A stretch of 59,352 nt of DNA from Mucilaginibacter aquariorum. Its GTDB lineage: Bacteria > Bacteroidota > Bacteroidia > Sphingobacteriales > Sphingobacteriaceae. Position numbers and translations under genes: made by a program. The stretch lies in NCBI RefSeq assembly GCF_024498135.1, contig NZ_JANHOH010000016.1, positions 1 through 59,352 of the forward strand, in the 5' to 3' direction. Within the stretch, counting starts at the first letter, position 1; every line of letters starts with the position of its first letter. The notes under the pieces are model-generated. The model did not search any database, was not told the DNA's origin, and worked only from the letters and a program-made list of their open reading frames with translations. Below, piece after piece: positions 43,049 through 52,300 of the stretch.

Positions 43049-44128
43049 CTATTTATAAAAAGGTGGTTTTACAACCTTTGCTTTTACTTTATTATCGCGA
43101 ATGCTGATGTAAATATCAGATCCTTCTTTGGCGAATTCGTTTTTTACGTAACCAAGGCCAATTGCTTTTTGCAGCGAAGGTGATTGGGTACCCGATGTTA
43201 CTTTACCTATAACATTACCATCAGCATCAACTATTTCGTAATCATGGCGGGGGATACCGCGGTCTATCATTTCAAAACCAACAAGCCTGCGCTCTACACC
43301 GGCTTGTTTTTGCTGCTGCAGGGCTTCAGAGTTGGTAAATTCCTTGCTGAACTTTGTTACCCAACCTAACCCTGCTTCTAATGGCGATGTGGTATCGTCA
43401 ATATCGTTGCCGTAAAGGCAGAAACCCATTTCTAAACGTAAAGTATCGCGTGCAGCCAAACCAATTGGTTTAATGCGAAATGGCTCGCCGGTTTTAAATA
43501 CTTCGTTCCAGATAAACTCGGCATGCTCGTTATCAAAATAGATCTCGAAACCGCCTGCGCCAGTATAACCTGTTGCAGATACCAAAACATTATCAATACC
43601 GGCAAATTTGCCTTTCTTGAAAGTATAATATTCCATTGATGCCAGGTCAATATCTGTAAGGCTTTGCAACGCATCGGCAGCTTTTGGGCCTTGTACAGCT
43701 AACAGTGAGGTACGGTCTGATATATCTTTCATCTCCACACCCTCGGTGTTGTATTTAGAGATCCAGTTCCAATCCTTTTCAATATTGGAGGCGTTAACCA
43801 CCAGCATATAGGTTTTTTCGTCTATGCGGTAAACCAGCAAATCGTCCACTATACCGCCATCTTCGTTTGGCAGGCAAGAGTATTGCACCTTACCATCGTA
43901 TAGTTTAGATGCATCGTTACTGGTAACGCGTTGTATCAGGTCAAGCGCTTTTTCGCCTTTCAGGATAAACTCGCCCATGTGGCTTACATCAAATACACCT
44001 ACGCCTTTGCGTACGGTATCGTGTTCGGCATTAATGCCAACGTATTGTACGGGCATATTGTACCCGGCAAAAGGCACCATTTTAGCGCCCAGATCAGTAT
44101 GTACTTGTGTTAAAGCGGTATTCTTCAT
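43049..44128 (-). CDS. gcvT: Aminomethyltransferase (glycine cleavage system T protein)
   Basis: A 359-residue GcvT. It transfers the aminomethyl group from the H protein to tetrahydrofolate, releasing ammonia. Characteristic segments are GAKMVPFAGYNMPVQY, VFDVSHMGEF, LSVTGYTG-type VSATGYTGAGGFEIYF, LRLEMGFCLYGND, and GKVTSGTQSPSLQKAIGLGYV near the end. The frame is open to 44305, but the extra 59 residues are unlike the family and overlap the next gene, so the ATG at 44128 is taken. gcvH and gcvP are not in the window. Confidence 0.96.
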   Translation of the reverse strand: MKNTALTQVHTDLGAKMVPFAGYNMPVQYVGINAEHDTVRKGVGVFDVSHMGEFILKGEKALDLIQRVTSNDASKLYDGKVQYSCLPNEDGGIVDDLLVYRIDEKTYMLVVNASNIEKDWNWISKYNTEGVEMKDISDRTSLLAVQGPKAADALQSLTDIDLASMEYYTFKKGKFAGIDNVLVSATGYTGAGGFEIYFDNEHAEFIWNEVFKTGEPFRIKPIGLAARDTLRLEMGFCLYGNDIDDTTSPLEAGLGWVTKFSKEFTNSEALQQQKQAGVERRLVGFEMIDRGIPRHDYEIVDADGNVIGKVTSGTQSPSLQKAIGLGYVKNEFAKEGSDIYISIRDNKVKAKVVKPPFYK

Positions 44129-44181
44129 GTTTATATAATATCGTGGCAAAAATAGCAAAATAGCTGTAGTGCGCGGGCAAT

Positions 44182-45375
44182 TTATATAATTGATTGATAA
44201 AAATCGGCGAGCTGGCGGGTTATGGTATTTACATCGTGCTGCTGCTCTATCAGCGTACGGGCATTGCGGCCTATTTCGCGGCAATAATGCTCGTCGGTAA
44301 TGCATTTTTTTACGGCATTATAAAACTCGTCGAGGTTGTTGGCGATAATGATATTTTTGCCGTGCTCAATATTAATACCTTCGGCACCGAGGGATGTAGA
44401 TATGATGCATTTTTCCATGGCCATCCCCTCTACTATTTTTACCCGCATACCGCCGCCTGAGAGTAGGGGCACTATCATGATAGATTTACTGTTTACAAAC
44501 TCAAGGGCATCATCAACCTCGCCATGTATAAACACTTTGCCCAGCACTTCGTAATCGTCAAACTGCTCGGGGATATTATGGCCGGCCACGTAAAATTTCG
44601 CTTTCAGGTCGCCATCGGTAAGGTCTTTATGAAAATTATCTATAAACCATTCTATTCCTTCACGGTTAGGCAGCCAATCCAGCGAGCCCAGGAAAAACAG
44701 GCTCGGAAAATCAACTTTACTATGGTCCGGTTTATATAAGGAGAGGTCTATCCCGATAGGTAAAACCCTTAAAGGTATTTTGGCACCGTAAGATAGCATG
44801 GAGCTTTTATCCTGCTCGGTAAAAACCACTATCGCGTCAAACTTATTCAGCAGCTCCAGCTCATAGTTTTTAATGCGGCGGGCAAGCAGGCGCAGGTACC
44901 ACTTTTTAAACGGATCGCTTTTTTGCTGGGCCAATTTTTGCCACACCTGGTGCTCTATATTATGCGCCCTAAAAATGACCTTCGCTTTTGAATGCCTGCG
45001 GATAACCTCCAGATAAGGCGCTACAAAAATACCCTCCAGCTGAATGATATCGTATTTGTTATCCGTCAGGTTTCTGAACAGCAACTTCTCAAAACCGGCG
45101 TTATAGTACTTATCAATATTATAAGAGTTATTAGTGAACAGGTTGCTTACAGCTTCAATTACCGATATGCGGGTGTCAATATCAAACTCTATATAGCTTA
45201 TCCTATCCAGTAATTCGTCTCTTTCGGCAATTGTGCTGTTCTTTTTTACGTTGAGGGATATGAGGGAAACATCGTGCCCAAGGCTAACCAATCCCTTTAT
45301 GGTATTGCCTACCACAATAGGGTAGCCACCATTTTGCGGAAACGGGGCACGGTGCGTTAGTATAAGGATCCTCAA
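44182..45375 (-). CDS. Glycosyltransferase (GT4-type)
   Basis: A 397-residue GT-B glycosyltransferase. The N-terminal ILILTHRAPFPQNGGYPIVVGNTIKGL has the glycine-rich acceptor loop. The second domain has FFLGSLDWLPNREGIEWFIDNF, IHGEVDDALEFVNSKSIMIVPLLSGGGMRVKIVEGMAMEKCIISTSLGAEGI, with the Glu of the sugar-nucleotide site, and a C-terminal GRNARTLIEQQHDV. The donor and acceptor are unknown. It lies 53 bases upstream of gcvT and 61 bases downstream of rnhB, all on the minus strand, without a functional link. Confidence 0.88.
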   Translation of the reverse strand: MRILILTHRAPFPQNGGYPIVVGNTIKGLVSLGHDVSLISLNVKKNSTIAERDELLDRISYIEFDIDTRISVIEAVSNLFTNNSYNIDKYYNAGFEKLLFRNLTDNKYDIIQLEGIFVAPYLEVIRRHSKAKVIFRAHNIEHQVWQKLAQQKSDPFKKWYLRLLARRIKNYELELLNKFDAIVVFTEQDKSSMLSYGAKIPLRVLPIGIDLSLYKPDHSKVDFPSLFFLGSLDWLPNREGIEWFIDNFHKDLTDGDLKAKFYVAGHNIPEQFDDYEVLGKVFIHGEVDDALEFVNSKSIMIVPLLSGGGMRVKIVEGMAMEKCIISTSLGAEGINIEHGKNIIIANNLDEFYNAVKKCITDEHYCREIGRNARTLIEQQHDVNTITRQLADFYQSII

Positions 45376-45436
45376 GGCGGGTATTAATTGGTTTAAGTCA
45401 AAGTTATCAACCTTGGCGTATCCGACAAAGTAAAGC

Positions 45437-46033
45437 TTATAAAATACTTGGCAATGGCTCGGTTACACGGAAAGTTTTACGATGATATGGCGTATGGCCG
45501 CGTTCCAGCACCATTTTACGATGACTAATGGTTGGGTAACCCTTGTTTGAATGCCAATTGTATTCCGGGTGTTCTAAAGCAATTTGCTTCATGTAATCGT
45601 CCCGGTAGGTTTTGGCAAGGATAGATGCTGCCGCTATACTGAAATATTTGGCGTCGCCCTCTACTATGCACTTATGCGGTATTTCGCCGTATTTATTAAA
45701 ACGGTTACCATCAATAATTAAAAACTGCGGGATGCACAACAGCTTATCAATAGCACGGTGCATAGCCAGGAAAGATGCATTAAGAATATTGATCTCGTCT
45801 ATTTCGGCATTATCGCACCAGGCCACAGCGTGGGCAATGGCTTTTTCTTCTATCTCTATACGCAGCTGATACCTCACCTCTTCGGTAAGCTGTTTAGAAT
45901 CGTTCAATAAATGATGGTCAAAATCTCGGGGAAGGATCACAGCAGCGGCAAAAACAGGCCCGGCAAGGCAGCCACGTCCGGCTTCGTCACATCCTGCTTC
46001 AATAAATCCGTGCTGGTATCTTGCTAATAACAT
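45437..46033 (-). CDS. rnhB: Ribonuclease HII
   Basis: A 198-residue RNase HII that cleaves RNA in RNA-DNA hybrids, including single ribonucleotides misincorporated in DNA. Catalytic acidic residues are seen in GCDEAGRGCLAGPVFAAAVILP (D-E and the GRG tyrosine-loop motif) and in FLIIDGNRF, and SIAAASILAKTYRDDYM carries the later conserved Asp region. YNWHSNKGYPT is also typical. Cytoplasmic and monomeric. It is the first of a minus-strand run with the glycosyltransferase and gcvT. Confidence 0.95.
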   Translation of the reverse strand: MLLARYQHGFIEAGCDEAGRGCLAGPVFAAAVILPRDFDHHLLNDSKQLTEEVRYQLRIEIEEKAIAHAVAWCDNAEIDEINILNASFLAMHRAIDKLLCIPQFLIIDGNRFNKYGEIPHKCIVEGDAKYFSIAAASILAKTYRDDYMKQIALEHPEYNWHSNKGYPTISHRKMVLERGHTPYHRKTFRVTEPLPSIL

Positions 46034-46166
46034 TTATTTCCCTTATCGTACATGGTAGTTTACAAATATCTTAAAATAAGCTTGCTGTAAACAATAACTG
46101 TTGAAAAATAAACTCCGGGTGGTTAATTAGGTCAAACTAACAACTCTAACGAATGTTAAAGGGATA

Positions 46167-46631
46167 ATGAAAAAGCTGGCTCTCATGGTTTTTATTTTTG
46201 TCGGGATACACTGCTTTGCCCAACAGCATACCCCATTGCCCCACGGAATGGTTTTTGGCGATAAACCCAATAATATTGCACCTGTACCCGCAACAAAAAT
46301 AGAGGCATTTATGGGTAAAAAGATCAGGCAGACCACTGCCATAACCGGCACCATCATCAGCGTTATTAAAGAAAAAGGCGGCTGGTTTGAAATGGATGCA
46401 GGCGACGGGAAGCTTATAGCAGCGCATTTTAAAAATTACAACATCACCCTACCAAAAGCAATTACAGGCCGCGGAGTAATCATTGAAGGTGTGGCCCAGC
46501 GGGTATTAATTGCCGATGATATGCAGCATTTTGCCGGAGATACGGTTGTTGGGGCTAAACAACACCGGGAAAAGGTTAACCCCAGGGCACGCATAACTTT
46601 TGAAGTAAGGGGTTTAATGGTAGATAGGTAG
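46167..46631 (+). CDS. Secreted DUF4920 protein
   Basis: A 154-residue secreted protein with signal peptide KKLALMVFIFVGIHCFAQ. The DUF4920 core is MVFGDKPNNIAPVPATKIEAFMGKKIRQTTAITGTIISVIKEKGGWFEMD, and the end is KVNPRARITFEVRGLMV. DUF4920 is a small beta-rich, OB-like family. From memory, many members have a Cys pair in the KKGCWM turn; this copy has KGGWFEM, without the cysteine. The function is unknown. It precedes the GH78 gene by 72 bases in the same direction. Confidence 0.82.
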   Translation: MKKLALMVFIFVGIHCFAQQHTPLPHGMVFGDKPNNIAPVPATKIEAFMGKKIRQTTAITGTIISVIKEKGGWFEMDAGDGKLIAAHFKNYNITLPKAITGRGVIIEGVAQRVLIADDMQHFAGDTVVGAKQHREKVNPRARITFEVRGLMVDR

Positions 46632-46671
46632 GTACAGGTACAACACAAACAAATTGTATTATTACAAATCG

Positions 46672-46679
46672 TATCTTTA
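46672..46679 (+). promoter_or_regulatory. -7-like element before the GH78 gene
   Basis: TATCTTTA is one base from the -7 consensus, 24 bases before the ATG at 46704. It suggests the rhamnosidase gene is transcribed separately from DUF4920. Confidence 0.35.
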
Positions 46680-46703
46680 AAAATAAACCTGTAATAATTC
46701 ATA

Positions 46704-49103
46704 ATGAGATCAATATTTACCATTGCGGCCTTATTGCTATGCTTTTTTATTTCTAAAACCGCGCTATCGCAAACCATAAACCCCGATATATTAAACAAAC
46801 AATGGAAGGCTACCTGGATAAGCGTACCTAAAGAGCCCAATAAAGATTACGGTATTTACCATTTCCGCAAAAGCATTGAGCTGCCCACAAAGCCCGCCAA
46901 ATTTGTGATCCATGTATCGGCAGATAACCGCTACAAACTATATGTGAATGATAAACTGGTTAGTACAGGCCCTGCCCGTGGCGATACTTATTATTGGAAT
47001 TTTGAAACCATAGATATTGCCCCATACCTGCAGGCCGGTAAAAACACTGTAGCAGCGCTTGTTTGGAACGAAGGAGATTACCGCCCCGAAGCGCAGATCT
47101 CTGAACGCACCGCTTTCATTTTACAGGGCGATACCGAAAAAGAGGAAGTACTAAACACAAATGATACCTGGAAAAGCATCCGCAATAAAGCGTACCACCC
47201 ACTTACAGGGGTAGGTTACTCTACTTACTACGTGGCTGGCCCCGGCGAAATGCTGGATATGCGCGAAACCTTAAAAGACTGGACAACCAATAGCTTTAAC
47301 GACACCCAATGGTTACCCGCTCAAAAAATTGACAAGGGTAACCCTAAAGGTATAACCAATGCTTTTGGGTGGATGCTGGTACCGTCATCATTACCGCAAA
47401 TGGAATTGAAAGTACAACGGCTTGCATCTTTACGCCAGGCAAAGGGATTTAACGCCCCATCGGGTTTCCCGGCTGCAAAAACCGCGGTTACCATCCCGGC
47501 AAATACTACGGCATCTATGCTGTTAGATCAATCATTTTTAACTAACGCATATTTTACGATGAATATGAGCGGTGGCGATAAAGCAGGCATCTCGCTTACT
47601 TATTGCGAATCGCCGATGGTGAACGTGGGCAATACCTATCAAATAGTTAAGCCAAACCGTAACGACATAGATGGTTACAAATTTGTGGGCCGCAAGGATA
47701 GCATTACTACCGATGGCTCCAACAACCAAAGTTTTACCACGCTTGCCTTCCGCACGTTCAGGTACATATTGGTAAACATCACTACAAAAGATCAGCCGTT
47801 AACCATTGATGATATCTATGGCACCTTTACAGGCTATCCGTTTAAAATGAACGCCAAACTGGAAACCGGCAATCCCGAAAACCAGCAGATAATGGATATA
47901 GGTTGGCGGACCGCCCGCTTGTGCGCGGTAGAAACCTACTTTGATTGCCCCTACTATGAGCAACTACAATACGTTGGTGACGGCCGCATCCAGGCCATGA
48001 TTTCCTATTATAATGCCGGCGATGACCGCCTTGCCCGTAACGCAATTAACCTGATAGATCACTCGCGCATTGCAGAAGGCCTCACGCTAAGCAGGCATCC
48101 GTCTTATAGTCCGCAGATAATTTCTACCTTCTCACTTTGGTACATCAGCATGCTGCACGATTACTGGATGTACCGTAACGATGCCGGATTTGTGAAAAGC
48201 AAACTGGAGGGTGCCCGGCAGGTACTGTCGTTCTTTGCCAAATACCAGCAGGCGGATGGTTCATTGAAAAATGTGCCCTATTGGAAATTTGTGGATTGGA
48301 TAAATAAAAACTCAACCGACCAAAAAGGCTGGGATTTTGGTCAGCCGCCAAAAGATGGCAATGGCAACTCGGCCATATTAGATCTGCAACTGCTTTTAAC
48401 CTACCAGCAAGCTGCCGAAATGGAGGCTAAACTGGGTCTGCCTGTTTATGCACAACAATATCGTGCTAAGGCAGCACAGCTAAAACAAACCATTCAAAGC
48501 AAATACTGGGTTGCCGGTAAAGGGGTATATGCCGATACAAAAGATAAAGATACTTACTCGCAGCATGCAAATTCGCTGGCTATTTTATGCGGGATGACAA
48601 CGGGAGCGAATACCCTGGCGCTTGCAAAAAAACTGGAAGCCGATACCAGTCTGGTTCAATGCACCATTTACTTTAAGTATTACCTGCACCAGGCCATGGT
48701 AAAAGGTGGTTTAGGCAACCATTATATTAACTGGCTGGATGTGTGGCGCAACAATATTAAAATGGGCCTAACCACCTGGGCCGAAATATCTGATCTGGAA
48801 CATAACCGCTCTGATTGCCATGCATGGGGCGCCAGTCCGAATATTGAGTTTTTCCGTACGGTGCTGGGGATTGACAGCTATGCGCCGGGCTTTAGTAAAA
48901 TAAAGATAGAACCGCATTTGGGCAAAATGGAAAATGCGTCGGGCGAGATACCGCACCCAAATGGTACAGTTGCTGTTAATTATACTAAAAATGGTGCTAA
49001 ATGGAATATCAGCATTAATCTCCCTATAAAAACGGATGGTGTGTTTTTATGGAAGGGGAAGAGCTATAATTTAAAGGGTGGTAAAAACACTTTTACCATA
49101 TAA
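46704..49103 (+). CDS. Secreted GH78 alpha-L-rhamnosidase family protein
   Basis: A 799-residue enzyme with signal peptide MRSIFTIAALLLCFFISKTALSQ. N-terminal beta-domains include WKATWISVPKEPNKDYGIYHFRKSIELP and VSADNRYKLYVNDKLVSTGPARGD. The (alpha/alpha)6 catalytic barrel follows, with ETYFDCPYYEQLQYVGDGRIQAM, where GH78 enzymes have the DCPxRxE motif. HAWGASPNIEFFRTVLGI and a C-terminal beta-sandwich complete it. It would release terminal rhamnose from plant or microbial glycosides in the periplasm. The Tyr-Tyr-Glu version of the motif differs from the most common DCPQRDE form, so the exact substrate is open. Confidence 0.88.
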   Translation: MRSIFTIAALLLCFFISKTALSQTINPDILNKQWKATWISVPKEPNKDYGIYHFRKSIELPTKPAKFVIHVSADNRYKLYVNDKLVSTGPARGDTYYWNFETIDIAPYLQAGKNTVAALVWNEGDYRPEAQISERTAFILQGDTEKEEVLNTNDTWKSIRNKAYHPLTGVGYSTYYVAGPGEMLDMRETLKDWTTNSFNDTQWLPAQKIDKGNPKGITNAFGWMLVPSSLPQMELKVQRLASLRQAKGFNAPSGFPAAKTAVTIPANTTASMLLDQSFLTNAYFTMNMSGGDKAGISLTYCESPMVNVGNTYQIVKPNRNDIDGYKFVGRKDSITTDGSNNQSFTTLAFRTFRYILVNITTKDQPLTIDDIYGTFTGYPFKMNAKLETGNPENQQIMDIGWRTARLCAVETYFDCPYYEQLQYVGDGRIQAMISYYNAGDDRLARNAINLIDHSRIAEGLTLSRHPSYSPQIISTFSLWYISMLHDYWMYRNDAGFVKSKLEGARQVLSFFAKYQQADGSLKNVPYWKFVDWINKNSTDQKGWDFGQPPKDGNGNSAILDLQLLLTYQQAAEMEAKLGLPVYAQQYRAKAAQLKQTIQSKYWVAGKGVYADTKDKDTYSQHANSLAILCGMTTGANTLALAKKLEADTSLVQCTIYFKYYLHQAMVKGGLGNHYINWLDVWRNNIKMGLTTWAEISDLEHNRSDCHAWGASPNIEFFRTVLGIDSYAPGFSKIKIEPHLGKMENASGEIPHPNGTVAVNYTKNGAKWNISINLPIKTDGVFLWKGKSYNLKGGKNTFTI

Positions 49104-49110
49104 TTATTTA

Positions 49111-49170
49111 AGACGCGAAGTATCGCGCCTCTACATTGGCTTTTCGTAGAGACGGGATACTTCCCGTCTC
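49111..49170. repeat. Covarying hairpin repeat (AGACGCGA family), paired copy C
   Basis: Two units: AGACGCGA-AGTA-TCGCGCCT (one mismatch) and AGACGGGA-TACT-TCCCGTCT. They face outward, the reverse of copies A and B. The second unit has C-to-G and G-to-C changes on opposite arms compared with copy A, so pairing is kept. It lies just after the GH78 stop at 49103. Confidence 0.85.
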
Positions 49171-49326
49171 CTTTAGGACAGGACATCCCCTATTTCCGTT
49201 TCTTAAATGTCATAAAGCTGCCGTTTCCCGCCTTCAAAAAACCTTTTCTAAAGCAAATAGGTTATTTTCCAACCAACAGCAGCATAAAATAACATCATCA
49301 TTACATATATGTTATTCGGATACTGT

Positions 49327-49361
49327 TTATTTGGTTAATAATTAATATTATAGCCAAATAA
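49327..49361. promoter_or_regulatory. Imperfect palindrome upstream of the pentose phosphate cluster
   Basis: TTATTTGG (49327-49334) and CCAAATAA (49354-49361) are exact complements around an AT-only, partly symmetric core, about 75 bases before the glucokinase ATG. Its position and symmetry suit an operator of a cluster regulator. No regulator gene is adjacent. Confidence 0.4.
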
Positions 49362-49436
49362 TATCTATTTATTATTTAAAATGTGATATTTACGGCGGAA
49401 TACCTGAATAAGCATTTAACATATATCACCGGTTAC

Positions 49437-50192
49437 ATGAAAACTACACCTTCCAAGTTAAAAATCCTTTCAATTGACATCGGTGGCTCCAGCATAAAAG
49501 CTACAATACTGAACAGTAAGGGCGATCTTACTATGGATTACAAAAAAGTAGTTACCCCAAATCCGGCCACTCCGGATAATGTGATCAAGGCTATCAACAC
49601 CCTGGTAAAAGGTTTTCCTGCTTTCGATAAAATATCGGTAGGCTTCCCGGGTTATGTACGAAACAGCATAGTGAAAACAGCGCCAAACCTGGGTAACGAT
49701 TTCTGGAAAGATGTGGATTTCAGAAAATTGCTGCAGGCAAGTTTAGGCAAAGATGCGCAGGTAGTGAACGATGCCGATATGCAGGGCCTTGGCGTGGTAA
49801 GCGGCAAAGGGCTTGAAATGGTAATTACCCTGGGTACAGGCTTTGGCACTGCCCTGTTAATGGACGGGCACCTGCTTCCCCACCTGGAGGTATCGCACCA
49901 CCCGGTATCAAAAGGCCGCGATTATGATGAGTATATTGGCGATAAAGCGCTTGACGAAATAGGCGAGAAACGCTGGAACCGCCGGATGGAAAAAGTTTTT
50001 AAAATATTGAAAACAGTATTCAATTACGACTACTTATATATAGGTGGTGGAAACTCTGACCTGCTTAGCTTTAAGCTGGACAAAAACATGAAAATAGTAA
50101 CCAATGCCGATGGCATTAAAGGCGGGGCAAAATTGTGGCAGGAGGATAAACATCCCGTTACACACACCGCTATGGCAACCCCAACCAAATAA
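49437..50192 (+). CDS. ppgK: Polyphosphate glucokinase-like ROK kinase
   Basis: A 251-residue sugar kinase of the ROK family, closest to polyphosphate glucokinases. The first phosphate-binding loop is LSIDIGGSSIKATILNSKG. VVNDADMQGLGVVSGKG carries the catalytic Asp, and MVITLGTGFGTALLMDGHLLPHLEVSHHP is the glucose-binding part. YLYIGGGNSDLL is the nucleotide or polyphosphate loop. It would make glucose-6-phosphate from glucose, using polyphosphate or ATP. The ATG at 49437 is preferred to a GTG at 49383. It opens the pentose phosphate cluster, with tkt only 21 bases after. Confidence 0.82.
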   Translation: MKTTPSKLKILSIDIGGSSIKATILNSKGDLTMDYKKVVTPNPATPDNVIKAINTLVKGFPAFDKISVGFPGYVRNSIVKTAPNLGNDFWKDVDFRKLLQASLGKDAQVVNDADMQGLGVVSGKGLEMVITLGTGFGTALLMDGHLLPHLEVSHHPVSKGRDYDEYIGDKALDEIGEKRWNRRMEKVFKILKTVFNYDYLYIGGGNSDLLSFKLDKNMKIVTNADGIKGGAKLWQEDKHPVTHTAMATPTK

Positions 50193-50213
50193 TAATCTCT
50201 TTTTATAAAAACA

Positions 50214-52220
50214 ATGGAAAAACAGAACGACGAACTTGAGCAATTAGCAATAAATACCGTAAGGATACTTTCGGCAGATGCAGTACAAAAGGCAAATTCG
50301 GGCCACCCCGGCACCGCAATGGCTTTAGCGCCAATGGGCCACGTACTTTGGACCAAGTTTTTAAATTATAATCCAAAAAGTCCTGATTTTGCAAACCGCG
50401 ACAGGTTTATCTTGTCTGCCGGCCATGCTTGTATCTTACAATATAATTTCCTGTATTTAACCGGATATGATCTTTCTTTAGATGACATTAAACAGTTTCG
50501 CCAATTACACAGCAAAACTGCCGGCCACCCAGAATATGGTTTGGCACCGGGCGTTGACGTTACCACCGGCCCTTTAGGCCAGGGTTTTGCAAACGGTATT
50601 GGTTTTGCCATTGCCCAAAAACATTTAGCCGCGCGTTATAACAAACCGGGTTTCGATCTTTTCAACTACAACATTTACTCTATAGTAAGTGATGGCGATA
50701 TGATGGAAGGTGTAACTTCTGAGGCAGCTTCATTAGCGGGCCACTTACAGTTAGGTAACCTAATTTACCTTTACGATGATAACCACATCTCTATTGAAGG
50801 CAGCACCGATATTGCTTTCAACGAAGATGTAAGCGCACGTTTCCGTGCCTACGGATGGCATGTACAGGATTTGCCCGATGTTAATGACACCCATGCTTTA
50901 GAGCTGGCATTGATCAACGCTAAATCTGAAACGCAGAAACCATCATTGATCCGTGTTCGTTCGCTGATCGCTTATGGTAGTCCAAATAAATCTGGTACCG
51001 CAGGTTCACACGGTTCGCCGCTTGGCCCGGACGAGATAAAACTGGTAAAAGAGTTTTTTGGATTTGATCCGGAAGAATCGTTCGAAGTACCTGCCGAGGT
51101 ATTAAAATACTACAACGAAAAAGGTGCACGCGGCGAAAAAACCGAAGCTAAATGGAACGAACTTTTTGCAAAATACAAAGAGAAATTCCCTGAGCTTGCT
51201 GCCGAATACGAAGCTGCATTTAAAGGCGAATTACCGCAAGGCTGGGCAGACAAACTGCCTGTGTTTAAAGGCTCTGACCCTAAAATGGCAACCCGCCAGG
51301 CATCAGGTAAAGTTTTGAACGCTGTTGCTGCAAGCCTGCCAAACTTAATTGGTGGTGCCGCAGATCTGGCGCCATCAACAGAAACCAACTTAAAAGATTT
51401 CGATTCATTCACGTCAGAAAACAGGGGCGGCCGCAACTTTCACTTCGGGATCCGCGAGCATGCCATGGGATCAGCTTTAAATGGTATGGCCTTAACCAAA
51501 GGCGTATTACCATTTGGCGCAACCTTCCTGCAATTTGCTGATTACATGCGCCCGCCGATCCGTTTGGCGGCCATTATGAAGATAAGCCCGATATTTGTTT
51601 ATACACATGATAGTATTGGTTTAGGGGAAGACGGAACAACCCACCAGCCTATAGAGCATTTGGCAACCCTGCGCGCCATACCTAACGTAACCGTTATTCG
51701 CCCGGCAGATGCAAACGAAACTTCATTTGCATGGAAGGTAGCTATCGAGAAAAAAGGTGGCCCAACTGTATTAGTGTTCACCCGCCAGGGATTACCTATT
51801 CTTGACCAGGATAAATACGGTAAAGCTGCGGATCTGGAAAAAGGCGCTTACATCTTATCAGAAGCCAGCAAAAATATTGACCTGATATTAATGGCTACCG
51901 GTTCGGAAGTTGCCCTGATCATGCAGGCACAAGAAAAACTGGAAGCAGAAGGTATCTCAACCCGTGTGGTAAGTATGCCATCATGGGAATTGTTTGAGAA
52001 ACAGGATGCCGCTTACAAAGAAAAGGTATTCCCTAAAGCAAGCCGCAAACGTTTAGCTGTTGAAATGGCATCGCCAATGGGATGGCATAAATACACTACC
52101 GATGAAGGCGATATGCTGGGCATGACCACTTTTGGTGAATCGGCCCCGGCAGAAGACCTGTACAAATTCTTCGGCTTTACAGTTGATAACGTAGTTAACA
52201 AAGCAAAAGCGCTTTTATAA
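50214..52220 (+). CDS. tkt: Transketolase
   Basis: A 668-residue full-length transketolase. It moves two-carbon units between sugar phosphates, using thiamine diphosphate. Visible are the KANSGHPGTAMALAPMGHVLW N-terminus, the TPP motif VSDGDMMEGVTSEAASLAGH...YLYDDN near residues 160-190, and the pyrimidine-domain segments FHFGIREHAMGSALNGMA and HDSIGLGEDGTTHQPIEHLA, with the catalytic His region. Cytoplasmic homodimer. It forms the non-oxidative branch together with tal and rpiA downstream. A CTTGATT-type repeat follows. Confidence 0.97.
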   Translation: MEKQNDELEQLAINTVRILSADAVQKANSGHPGTAMALAPMGHVLWTKFLNYNPKSPDFANRDRFILSAGHACILQYNFLYLTGYDLSLDDIKQFRQLHSKTAGHPEYGLAPGVDVTTGPLGQGFANGIGFAIAQKHLAARYNKPGFDLFNYNIYSIVSDGDMMEGVTSEAASLAGHLQLGNLIYLYDDNHISIEGSTDIAFNEDVSARFRAYGWHVQDLPDVNDTHALELALINAKSETQKPSLIRVRSLIAYGSPNKSGTAGSHGSPLGPDEIKLVKEFFGFDPEESFEVPAEVLKYYNEKGARGEKTEAKWNELFAKYKEKFPELAAEYEAAFKGELPQGWADKLPVFKGSDPKMATRQASGKVLNAVAASLPNLIGGAADLAPSTETNLKDFDSFTSENRGGRNFHFGIREHAMGSALNGMALTKGVLPFGATFLQFADYMRPPIRLAAIMKISPIFVYTHDSIGLGEDGTTHQPIEHLATLRAIPNVTVIRPADANETSFAWKVAIEKKGGPTVLVFTRQGLPILDQDKYGKAADLEKGAYILSEASKNIDLILMATGSEVALIMQAQEKLEAEGISTRVVSMPSWELFEKQDAAYKEKVFPKASRKRLAVEMASPMGWHKYTTDEGDMLGMTTFGESAPAEDLYKFFGFTVDNVVNKAKALL

Positions 52221-52233
52221 AAAGACACAAGAA

Positions 52234-52275
52234 TTAAGAATCAAGAGACAAGACAGCCTTGCTCTTGTTTCTTAA
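52234..52275. repeat. Hairpin-forming AAGAATCAAGAGACAAG repeat after tkt
   Basis: TTAAGAATCAAGAGACAAG (52234-52252) is nearly complementary, with one indel and one substitution, to CTTGCTCTTGTTTCTTAA (52258-52275). It is related to repeats at 4157-4192 and 56893-56976. It may separate tkt from the following gene. Confidence 0.6.
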
Positions 52276-52300
52276 CCTGATTGAGTGACCATATAATAAA

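Larger units (their letters stand above)
49104..49436. other. Gene-free region before the pentose phosphate cluster
   Basis: Contains a covarying repeat pair (49111-49170), then ordinary sequence, then a very AT-rich stretch with an imperfect palindrome at 49327-49361. No gene was seen. A GTG-started extension of the glucokinase reading frame from 49383 looks non-coding. Confidence 0.6.

Noticed and set aside
44129..44305. N-terminal extension of gcvT by 59 residues
   Set aside because: Arg/Pro-rich, unlike GcvT, and it overlaps the end of the glycosyltransferase gene; the ATG at 44128 gives the normal N-terminus.
49383..49436. GTG start for the glucokinase gene
   Set aside because: The added 18 residues fall in AT-rich promoter-like DNA and do not resemble ROK kinases; the ATG at 49437 directly precedes the conserved fold.
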